Shown here: piece by piece, positions 7,187-12,616 of the stretch
How the letters are laid out: the number at the start of each line of letters is the position of its first letter
How positions within the stretch are numbered: position 1 is the stretch's first letter
NCBI GenBank assembly: GCA_017652965.1
Contig: JAGBZZ010000153.1
Location: 1 to 12,616 of the forward strand
Direction: 5' to 3'
Length of the DNA: 12,616 nucleotides
From: Clostridia bacterium
Lineage (GTDB): Bacteria > Bacillota_A > Clostridia > Oscillospirales > CAG-272
The notes under the pieces: generated by a model
The model's database searches: none
The model's input: the letters and a program-made list of their open reading frames with translations, nothing else
Told to the model about the DNA's origin: nothing
Translations under genes and position numbers: made by a program

Positions 7187-8818
7187 TCAACCGCAAAAGG
7201 GTACGCGCCGAGAAAGAACAAGCGCGGAGTCGCAGAGAACATACTCCTCGTTGGGGGCGACGGTTGCCGTGTAGGTCACGCCGTCCTTAGTAAGGCTTAC
7301 GGTCTGCGCCTCGCTCTCCATGCCGACAAGCAGAAGGGGAGAAAGCGCAGCATCGCAGATCACGCGTACGCCGCCCGTAAAGGTGAATGCGGTCTTACCG
7401 TCCACCGTGACCGTGGCAAGGCCGCCCTTGCGGGTGAGGGTGTAATCGCTTCCGAAAAGGTGCTGGGTAAATACACTGTCGGCCTCCTTGGCGCCGTTTG
7501 AAAAGGTGAAGCGGTCGGCGGCGTAGTCCACACCCAGAAGATGCGTGACGTCCTCCAGTGCCGAAAGGATGGTCGGCCCGTAGCCGTTTACCCCCTCGGA
7601 ATGCTCACCCGAGAAGGGGTCGTACTGCTGGGTAAAGATCTTCTCGCGGCAAAGGTTAGCCACCCACCGCCGTGCGATCAGGGTCAGCTCGGCATGGTGG
7701 CCGTAGCCGATAAGGGCATCGATGGCGCGCTGGTGGCACAGCCCTTGCACAGGGCCGCCCCAGGAGTTGTCACCCATGTCGCCCGCCTTGTTGGCGTCCA
7801 CCGCCGCGCGGATCTTTGGGGTAAAGTTGTTGCGCACCTCGTCAAGGCAGAAGCAGGGATCGTTTGCCGCAATGTTCGGCAGCGGCAGGGGGGTATAGAA
7901 CTCCTCGGGGTTCATCAGATGCCGTGCTACAAACTCATCGGCCATCTCCTGCGTGAGGATGCCGTGATACATGCACTTGAGGTTTTCCAGAGTCAGAACG
8001 TAGATCGGACGGTTGTTTCTGTCGCGGTCGTAGGCCGCCCCGCGCTCACTGTCCCACAGATACTCCGCAAAGCGGCGGCGCACCTCCTCGGCACGTGCAC
8101 GCCAAAGATCCCCCTCGCCGTTTCCGAGAAGATCCGAGACCGTGGCAAGCACCGAGCGCTGCGAGTAAGAGTAGGCCATATACTCGGCCGATTCAAAGGG
8201 CAGATCCCCAAAGCCCACGGGGGCGCCCTCCCCCCTTGCCGCGCCGTTTTCGTGGGCGCTGACACCGCGGGAGAGAAGCTTTGTGTTGTTGTCGTCCCCC
8301 GTATCCCACACGCAAAAGGTCTCCAGGCATCCGTCTCCGTCGGTATCCCGATAGTTCCAAAGGTAGCTGTCAAAATCCCTAAGGGCGGTATAAAGAAGCG
8401 TAAGATAGCGCCGATCCTTGCCGATCAGATAATACATCCGAAGGGCGGAGCGCGAGAAAAAGTCGCCCTGCATCCAGTCGTGATGCGGGGTGACCCCGCG
8501 CCACGGATAGCTACAGGAGATCATACCGGGCATCTTGCCGTCGCGGCGCTGATACTTCATAAAGATCAGATGGTTGGCAAGGGCTACCGAGGCATCGCGT
8601 GAGGCGTACATCTCGCCCCCCATCGGCTGGGTCTCCAGCCACACCCCGTTGTACTTTGCCCCCTCCCGCAGGATGGGCAGACCGCCGAAGGTGTCGCGGT
8701 TTTCTATACAGATGCGCTCGCCCTCACGCCAAAGCTCGGCAAGGGCAGGGTCATCGGTCGTAAGGGTAACGCCCGTCTTTTCTACGGCATAGGCCGAAGG
8801 ATGAAAAAGATCTATCAT
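7187..8818 (-). CDS. Glycoside hydrolase, GH63/mannosylglycerate-hydrolase-like
   Basis: Intracellular glycosidase with an (alpha/alpha)6 barrel, 543 residues from the chosen start, no signal peptide. Family features: WMQGDFFSRSALRMYYLIG (115-133), DTDGDGCLE (158-166) followed by CVWDTGDDNN (169-178), GDNSWGGPVQGLCHQRAIDAL (349-369), and YDPFSGEHSEG (399-409), where E405 is a candidate catalytic base. A C-terminal region from about 445 looks beta-rich. GH63-type enzymes act on alpha-linked glucosides such as mannosylglycerate, glucosylglycerate or trehalose-like sugars; the substrate here is unknown. The start at 8818 was chosen because the promoter -10 box (8850-8855) overlaps the previous in-frame ATG and lies inside the longer 590-codon frame; GGGGG just upstream serves as a modest ribosome binding site. 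Confidence 0.87.
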   Translation of the reverse strand: MIDLFHPSAYAVEKTGVTLTTDDPALAELWREGERICIENRDTFGGLPILREGAKYNGVWLETQPMGGEMYASRDASVALANHLIFMKYQRRDGKMPGMISCSYPWRGVTPHHDWMQGDFFSRSALRMYYLIGKDRRYLTLLYTALRDFDSYLWNYRDTDGDGCLETFCVWDTGDDNNTKLLSRGVSAHENGAARGEGAPVGFGDLPFESAEYMAYSYSQRSVLATVSDLLGNGEGDLWRARAEEVRRRFAEYLWDSERGAAYDRDRNNRPIYVLTLENLKCMYHGILTQEMADEFVARHLMNPEEFYTPLPLPNIAANDPCFCLDEVRNNFTPKIRAAVDANKAGDMGDNSWGGPVQGLCHQRAIDALIGYGHHAELTLIARRWVANLCREKIFTQQYDPFSGEHSEGVNGYGPTILSALEDVTHLLGVDYAADRFTFSNGAKEADSVFTQHLFGSDYTLTRKGGLATVTVDGKTAFTFTGGVRVICDAALSPLLLVGMESEAQTVSLTKDGVTYTATVAPNEEYVLCDSALVLSRRVPFCG

Positions 8819-8849
8819 AGGAACCCCCGTTTTTTTAAAATACAGCCTC

Positions 8850-8878
8850 ATTATAGCACACCTTCCTGCGTTTTGCAA
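8850..8878 (-). promoter_or_regulatory. Promoter of the glycosidase-phosphatase unit
   Basis: On the minus strand -35 TTGCAA (8873-8878), 17 bases, then a perfect -10 TATAAT (complement of 8850-8855). The leader to the start at 8818 is only about 25 bases. The box pair is the same as that of the VOC gene promoter. Confidence 0.85.
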
Positions 8879-8882
8879 GGAA

Positions 8883-8898
8883 AAGCAAACTTTTGCTT
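8883..8898. promoter_or_regulatory. Putative operator dyad between divergent promoters
   Basis: AAGCAAA (8883-8889) and TTTGCTT (8892-8898) form a perfect 7-bp inverted repeat with a 2-base centre. It sits in the 21-base gap between the two divergent -35 boxes (8878 and 8900), the place for a repressor or activator of both units. The regulator is not identifiable from the window. Confidence 0.55.
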
Positions 8899-8899
8899 C

Positions 8900-8929
8900 T
8901 TGACAGCGGCAGGGGGAGGGGGGTATAAT
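8900..8929 (+). promoter_or_regulatory. Promoter of the DUF362 gene
   Basis: TTGACA (8900-8905), an 18-base G-rich spacer and a perfect TATAAT (8924-8929) stand 28 bases before the start codon. It points away from the glycosidase promoter. Confidence 0.87.
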
Positions 8930-8957
8930 AGAGGAAATAACGTAAGGAGGGCTCTCC

Positions 8958-10124
8958 ATGGAAAGCCGCGTCTTTTTTGCCCCGTGTGCCGATTACGGTG
9001 AGGCGACCGTCCGGGCGGCCTTTGACCGTCTTCTGCCCGAGGGGGCGCTTGATTTCGTGACCCCCGGGATGAAGGTGGCCGTCAAGGTCAATCTCGTCAG
9101 CGCGATGAAGCCCGAAAGCGCAGGGGTCACCCATCCCGCTCTGGTGTGTGAGCTTTGCCGCCGCCTTGTGGCGCGCGGGGCGGAGGTCACCGTGGGGGAT
9201 AGCCCGGGTGGGCCCTATAATGCCGCCATGCTTTCTACCGTCTATCGGGTGTCGGGTATGGGCGCCGTAGAGTCGTCCGGCGCGCACCTCAACCGCAACT
9301 TCGGGCAGGAGGATATCGACTTTCCCGAGGCGCGCGAGGCCACCCGCTTTACCGCCACCGCCTGGCTGCGCGAGGCCGATGCCATCATCAACTTTGCCAA
9401 GCTGAAGACCCACGGCATGATGGGATACTCGGGCGCCGTCAAGAATCTTTTCGGCACGATCCCCGGGACGCTGAAGCTGGAATACCACTTCAGCCATCCG
9501 GATGCTACGCGCTTTGCCGATATGCTGGTGGATCTCAACGAATTCTGGAAATGCCGCCTCTCCTTTGTGGATGCCGTGATAGGCATGGAGGGCAACGGTC
9601 CGACGGCCGGTGTGCCGCGTGCGGTCGGCGTGCTTCTGGCCTCCCCCTCACCCTACGCCCTGGATGCCGTTGCGGCCGCCCTTATGGGGCTGGATGCTGG
9701 CCGCGTGCCGACCGTGCAAGCCGCCGCCGCCCGCGGCCTTGGGCCGGCCGATGCGACGCTTTGCGAGGTTGACCCTGCGGTGTGGGATTACCGCGTGCCC
9801 GACTTCAAGCTGATCGAGACGGGGTCGGTGGATGAGTTCCAGCATCTTCTGCCCGGGTGGCTCGGCCGTCTTGCCGGGGGGCTGGCACCCCGCCTTCTGA
9901 CCTCCCGCCCTGCCGTGAAAGGGGGGGAGTGCATCGGATGCGAGAAATGCAAAAACGTCTGCCCCGCGCACGCCATCACCATGAAGAAAAAGCGCCCGGT
10001 TATCGACCGGAGCGCCTGCATCCGTTGCTTTTGCTGTCAGGAGTTTTGCCCTGTCGGCGCTATGAAGGTCAAGCGCCCACCCGTGGCCAAGCTTCTGAAC
10101 CATAAGAAAAGTAAGAAAAAATAA
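8958..10124 (+). CDS. DUF362 protein with C-terminal 2[4Fe-4S] ferredoxin domain
   Basis: Cytoplasmic iron-sulfur protein of 388 residues. The DUF362 domain (about 1-290) shows its usual landmarks: VKVNL (42-46), HPALV (59-63), GDSPGG (80-85), FAKLKTH (146-152) and GAVKNLFGTIPG (159-170). The C-terminal domain carries two complete cluster motifs: C325-C328-C331-C335-P and C354-C357-C360-C364-P, with an additional C359. The tail is strongly basic (NHKKSKKK). The biochemical role of this family is not settled; a redox or electron-transfer role is inferred from the clusters. The start follows AAGGAGG at 8943-8949. It is a single-gene transcript with its own promoter and terminator, divergent from a glycosidase, which may or may not mean a shared pathway. 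Confidence 0.92.
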   Translation: MESRVFFAPCADYGEATVRAAFDRLLPEGALDFVTPGMKVAVKVNLVSAMKPESAGVTHPALVCELCRRLVARGAEVTVGDSPGGPYNAAMLSTVYRVSGMGAVESSGAHLNRNFGQEDIDFPEAREATRFTATAWLREADAIINFAKLKTHGMMGYSGAVKNLFGTIPGTLKLEYHFSHPDATRFADMLVDLNEFWKCRLSFVDAVIGMEGNGPTAGVPRAVGVLLASPSPYALDAVAAALMGLDAGRVPTVQAAAARGLGPADATLCEVDPAVWDYRVPDFKLIETGSVDEFQHLLPGWLGRLAGGLAPRLLTSRPAVKGGECIGCEKCKNVCPAHAITMKKKRPVIDRSACIRCFCCQEFCPVGAMKVKRPPVAKLLNHKKSKKK

Positions 10125-10128
10125 GCAT

Positions 10129-10164
10129 AAAAGGAGATACCCTGCGATGGGATATCTCCTTTTT
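10129..10164. terminator. Bidirectional terminator between DUF362 gene and azlD
   Basis: The arms AAAAGGAGATACCC (10129-10142) and GGGATATCTCCTTTT (10149-10163) pair with one bulged T around loop TGCGAT, with T-runs at the proper ends in both directions. It lies between the convergent DUF362 and azlD genes. Confidence 0.9.
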
Positions 10165-10177
10165 GATTTTTCGGAAA

Positions 10178-10498
10178 TCAAATAAGCGTCATAAGAAGCC
10201 CCGTCAGATACACTGCCGCGCTGGCGCCAAGCGCCACCGTGAGAAGCGAACGGCGGAAAAATGCCAGAAGGATCGCCGCCACAAGCCCTGCGGCCGCCGT
10301 GATCATACTCCCCGTGGAGGAAAAGACCGACGGGATGACCATGGCCGAAAGGACACAGTAGGGCAGATAGTAAAGGACACTGCGCACGTAGCGCGAGGTG
10401 ATCTTTTTCCGAAAGAGGACGAAGGGCGCCATGCGGATGAGGTAGGTCACCCCTGCCATCGTCAGAATATATCCGATGATCGTAAGCGTGATCGTCAT
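10178..10498 (-). CDS. azlD: AzlD-family branched-chain amino acid export subunit
   Basis: Small membrane subunit of the AzlCD exporter, which removes branched-chain amino acids or their analogues such as azaleucine from the cell. The product has 106 residues and about four membrane helices (roughly 4-24, 40-58, 62-80, 84-104). The family signature TYLIRMAPFVLF (18-29) is visible, followed by a basic loop (RKKITSRYVR) and VLYYLPYCVLSAMVIPSVF. The length is typical. Its ATG overlaps the azlC stop by four bases (ATGA) with GGAGG inside the end of azlC, a sign of translational coupling. Confidence 0.94.
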   Translation of the reverse strand: MTITLTIIGYILTMAGVTYLIRMAPFVLFRKKITSRYVRSVLYYLPYCVLSAMVIPSVFSSTGSMITAAAGLVAAILLAFFRRSLLTVALGASAAVYLTGLLMTLI

Positions 10499-11232
10499 GC
10501 CGATGCCTCCTCCTCTTCTTTTTGGTCATCCTCCGCAATCGGAAAGATCACGGCGGCCACGGCCGCGGCGGCCACGGCCGAGATGATGATGGAAAAGCCC
10601 GAGGTCACAAAGGAGAAGAGCGGGAGATAGGCCAGAAGACAGCTGATGCAAATGGCGATCAGTACCCCCACTGCAACCCCGCGGTCACGCTTGGCGGGCG
10701 GTACAACGATAGCCACAAACATTCCGTAAATGGCAATGCCAAGGGCACTGCGCACGTCGTTTGGCAGGATGTTTCCCGCAATCGCACCGAGAAGCGTGCC
10801 AAGCGTCCACCCCAGCAGGGGGAAGAGGATCAGCCCGTACATGTAGCGGGGCAGAAGCGGCTCCTTTTGCGAGGCGGCCACCCCAAAGATCTCGTCGGTA
10901 ATGCCAAAGGCGGCAAGCAGACGGTGCCGCAGGGTAAAGGCGGGGGAAAGACGCTGCGAAAGCGAAAGCGACATGAGAAAATAGCGGATATTGATGATGA
11001 ACTGGGTCATCACCATTTCAAGGAAGGGGCCGGCACCAAGGATGATCCCAAGCCCGGCCATTTGCCCGGCCGAGGTGAGGTTGGTAAGCGAGATGAGAAC
11101 GGCCGAAAGCGGGGAAAGCCCGCCGACAACCGCCGCAATGCCAAAGCTGAAGGAGACGGAAAGATAGCCAAGCGCAATGGGAATTCCGTCAAACAGCCCT
11201 CGCTTCAGGGGGCTGCCCTGTAATTGTTTCAT
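10495..11232 (-). CDS. azlC: AzlC-family branched-chain amino acid exporter
   Basis: Large membrane subunit of the AzlCD exporter, 245 residues. Recognisable segments: the N-terminal LKRGLFDGIPIALGYLSVSFSFGIAA, then NLTSAGQMAGLGII, a FIINIRYFLMSLSLSQRL segment and the FGITDEIFGVA motif typical of AzlC. There are several hydrophobic helices along the chain; the C-terminal EDDQKEEEEASA is very acidic. The start at 11232 has AAGGAGG six bases upstream; an earlier in-frame ATG at 11265 would overlap the upstream gene and lacks such a site. It lies 23 bases downstream of the AEC permease gene and overlaps azlD by four bases, so the three form one operon. Confidence 0.95.
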   Translation of the reverse strand: MKQLQGSPLKRGLFDGIPIALGYLSVSFSFGIAAVVGGLSPLSAVLISLTNLTSAGQMAGLGIILGAGPFLEMVMTQFIINIRYFLMSLSLSQRLSPAFTLRHRLLAAFGITDEIFGVAASQKEPLLPRYMYGLILFPLLGWTLGTLLGAIAGNILPNDVRSALGIAIYGMFVAIVVPPAKRDRGVAVGVLIAICISCLLAYLPLFSFVTSGFSIIISAVAAAAVAAVIFPIAEDDQKEEEEASA

Positions 11233-11255
11233 AGGTAGCCTCCTTTTTTGGTGCT

Positions 11256-12248
11256 TCAGAGGCAAAGCGAGCCGAGCATGATGATCAGCGGCATCGTAAC
11301 GACCGAGACGATCGTGGAGATCGTGACAACACGGCTGGTGTAGACGGGGTCACAGTCATACTTTTCGGCAAACATGGTGGCCGAGGTAGCCGCAGGCGTT
11401 GCCGCCAGGAGAAGCGTGACGGTGTTGACCGTCTCGCCAAGCTTCAGGCCGCAGATCGAAAGCACCCAAAGCACAAGAAGCACAGAAAGCGGCAGGATCA
11501 GGTGGCGCAGGGCAAGGAAAAGATAGAGGTGCTTATCGCGGAAGGCACCGCGGAAGGTCATGCCCACCATGCGCAGACCGATAACGACCATCGAAAGGGG
11601 AGCCACCAGGTTCTTCAGCATTTCAAGACAGCTGATAACAAGGGGCGGGATGTAGGAGCTTACACCAAGCCCCAGCACAAGAAGGCCGACCGCCGCCGCC
11701 AGCATGACCGGGTGCAGGATCACCTTCATGGGGGAGATGGGATGCTTCGGCTTGATCTCGCCGTCGGGGGTACCGTCCCCGTCCTCGTCCCGCCGTGCGG
11801 TGCAGAAGTAGACACCCAGCGTCCAGAGGAAGAGGTTAAAGGAGATGTTGTAGATCGAGGCGTAAATGGTGGCCTCCGCGCCCAAAAGAACGCTGACAAG
11901 CGGGATGCCCATAAAGGCGGCATTCGAAAACACCGTCGCCAGGCGAAGCATGCGGCGCTTGTAGTCCTCAGCCGTACGGAAGAAGGTGAGGGCGGCCACG
12001 GCAAAGATGCCGTGTGCCAGAAGAGAGAGGATCAGCACCCAAAGGGCGTTCCACCAGATATCGCTTGTCCCCTCATAGCTGATGTAGGCATAGGCGATCA
12101 GCGAGGGCTGGGCGATGTACAGCACAAGGTTAGAGATGCCTTTGCCAAAGCCCTCCTGTACAAGACCGGTCTTTTTCAGTAAGTAGCCAGGCACCATCAT
12201 CACAAAAAGGATGATGACCTGGGTGATCAAGGGGAAAATAATGTCCAT
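11256..12248 (-). CDS. AEC (auxin efflux carrier) family permease
   Basis: Membrane transporter of 330 residues with about ten predicted helices in two halves around a central hydrophilic loop, as usual for AEC/BART proteins, whose bacterial members often move malate, malonate or other small carboxylates. Family cues: NLVLYIAQPSLIAY, FSNAAFMGIPLV (first half), IGLRMVG and LLLAATPAATSATMFAEKYD (second half). The central loop contains DEDGDGTPDGEI (154-165), which resembles a thrombospondin-type calcium-binding repeat; unusual if real. The start at 12248 is chosen because GGAAGG lies five bases upstream and the promoter occupies the extra 20 codons of the longer frame. First gene of an operon with azlC and azlD; the substrate is not clear from the sequence. 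Confidence 0.92.
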   Translation of the reverse strand: MDIIFPLITQVIILFVMMVPGYLLKKTGLVQEGFGKGISNLVLYIAQPSLIAYAYISYEGTSDIWWNALWVLILSLLAHGIFAVAALTFFRTAEDYKRRMLRLATVFSNAAFMGIPLVSVLLGAEATIYASIYNISFNLFLWTLGVYFCTARRDEDGDGTPDGEIKPKHPISPMKVILHPVMLAAAVGLLVLGLGVSSYIPPLVISCLEMLKNLVAPLSMVVIGLRMVGMTFRGAFRDKHLYLFLALRHLILPLSVLLVLWVLSICGLKLGETVNTVTLLLAATPAATSATMFAEKYDCDPVYTSRVVTISTIVSVVTMPLIIMLGSLCL

Positions 12249-12279
12249 AATAACCTTCCAAGTAGAAATAACGTAGAAG

Positions 12280-12308
12280 ATTGTAACACAAAGTCGGAAG
12301 AATGTCAA
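12280..12308 (-). promoter_or_regulatory. Promoter of the AEC-azlC-azlD operon
   Basis: On the minus strand -35 TTGACA (complement of 12303-12308), 17 bases, and -10 TACAAT (complement of 12280-12285), 32 bases before the start codon. The first ATG of the longer frame falls on the -35 box, which excludes it as a start. Confidence 0.88.
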
Positions 12309-12352
12309 GCGCTCGGCAAGGAAAAGAAGAGAAAAGCCGTCGGTATTTTTAT

Positions 12353-12401
12353 TTTATAAAAAAGAGAAGGACCCCCCGCCCCGGGTGGGGTGGGAGATCC
12401 T
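12353..12401 (-). terminator. Rho-independent terminator of gatB
   Basis: On the minus strand a very GC-rich stem (complement of 12368-12401, with arms AGGACCCCCCGCCCC and the complementary 12386-12401 with a few G-U and one mismatch) is followed by a U-rich tract TCTTTTTTATAAAA. It ends the gatB transcript about 20 bases after the stop. Confidence 0.85.
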
Positions 12402-12418
12402 CGCGATAGGGTGGATCT
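12395..12418 (-). other. Alternative dyad overlapping the gatB terminator
   Basis: AGATCC (12395-12400) and GGATCT (12413-12418) form a 6-bp inverted repeat with a 12-base loop. The left arm is part of the terminator stem, so the two structures exclude each other. Too short to call an antiterminator. Confidence 0.25.
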
Positions 12419-12421
12419 TCT

Positions 12422-12616
12422 TTAAATGCTGTCGATGAAATCCTTCAGCGCCTTCTGCAGGGTCTGCGGGTCGCAGTTGCCGCGCAGCTCCTTCATACAA
12501 CGGCCAAAGAAGGCCATCAGAACCTTCTCGCGCCCACCCTTGTAGTCGGCAACCGACTTCGGGTCGGAAAGGACAACCTTCTTGACAACCTCGTCAAGGA
12601 GGCCGGTGTCGTTCGA
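12422..12616 (-). CDS. gatB: Aspartyl/glutamyl-tRNA amidotransferase subunit B, C-terminal part
   Basis: The last 64 codons of a gene that continues past the right edge; the frame is open to the window end and has no start inside it. The product ends at TAA (12422-12424). The translation SNDTGLLDEVVKKV, DPKSVADYKGGREKVLMAFFGRCMK and DPQTLQKALKDFIDSI matches the GatB/YqeY tail domain, with the usual pattern DPKSVxDYKxGxxKxLxxxxGxxM and a final NPxxLxxxLxxxI-like helix. GatB, with GatA and GatC, converts misacylated Glu-tRNA(Gln) and Asp-tRNA(Asn) to the amidated forms. This gene belongs to a separate transcript that ends at its own terminator before the AEC operon promoter. Confidence 0.9.
   Translation of the reverse strand, partial: SNDTGLLDEVVKKVVLSDPKSVADYKGGREKVLMAFFGRCMKELRGNCDPQTLQKALKDFIDSI

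Noticed and set aside
7541..8602. A 353-codon plus-strand frame inside the glycosidase gene
   Set aside because: It is the antisense shadow of a gene with clear GH63-type motifs and has no start signals.
8819..8959. N-terminal extension of the glycosidase (47 extra residues)
   Set aside because: It contains both divergent promoters and the start of the DUF362 gene; the product would begin with a segment unlike the family.
9648..10538. A 296-codon minus-strand frame across the DUF362 end, terminator and azlD
   Set aside because: It crosses a strong terminator and overlaps two recognised genes in other frames.

Overview
The window looks like a piece of chromosome from a GC-rich, strictly anaerobic Firmicute, most likely an uncultured gut clostridium. 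This is an inference. It rests on strong AGGAGG-type ribosome binding sites before almost every gene, near-consensus TTGACA-N17-TATAAT promoters, U-tract hairpin terminators, a Clostridia-type LexA, a GatB tail (Gat amidotransferase pathway), a DUF362 protein with two [4Fe-4S] motifs, and a divergent second-type topoisomerase B subunit of a kind I associate with Clostridia. No tRNA, rRNA, CRISPR array, insertion sequence or phage gene was seen. No gene-free stretch exceeds 200 bases.

Layout from left to right. (1) Bases 1-3790: a minus-strand unit with a consensus promoter at 3760-3788, a type II topoisomerase B-subunit-like gene (1717-3723), then 2,3-bisphosphoglycerate-independent phosphoglycerate mutase (61-1695), ending at a strong bidirectional terminator (23-59). 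(2) 3849-4461: a minus-strand pair of small two-helix membrane proteins with their own terminator and a weak candidate promoter. (3) 4517-6550: a minus-strand glyoxalase/VOC gene divergent from a plus-strand lexA gene, which is followed 7 bases later by an uncharacterised protein of 254 residues; a shared terminator separates them from the next unit. (4) 6517-8878: a minus-strand GH63/mannosylglycerate-hydrolase-like glycosidase followed by a histidine phosphatase. (5) 8900-10164: a plus-strand DUF362 iron-sulfur protein, transcribed divergently from the glycosidase with an inverted repeat exactly between the two promoters. (6) 10129-12308: a minus-strand exporter operon of an AEC-family permease, azlC and azlD. 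(7) 12368-12616: the 3' end of gatB and its terminator.

How the genes work together: most units are small, separately promoted housekeeping or metabolic units, and I see no convincing large novel multi-gene system. The features most worth a second look are the topoisomerase B gene without an adjacent A subunit, the tandem small membrane proteins, the lexA-linked protein of unknown function, and the divergent glycosidase/DUF362 promoter with its central dyad. Several starts were moved downstream of the longest open frame because a ribosome binding site, and often the promoter itself, lies inside the longer version.
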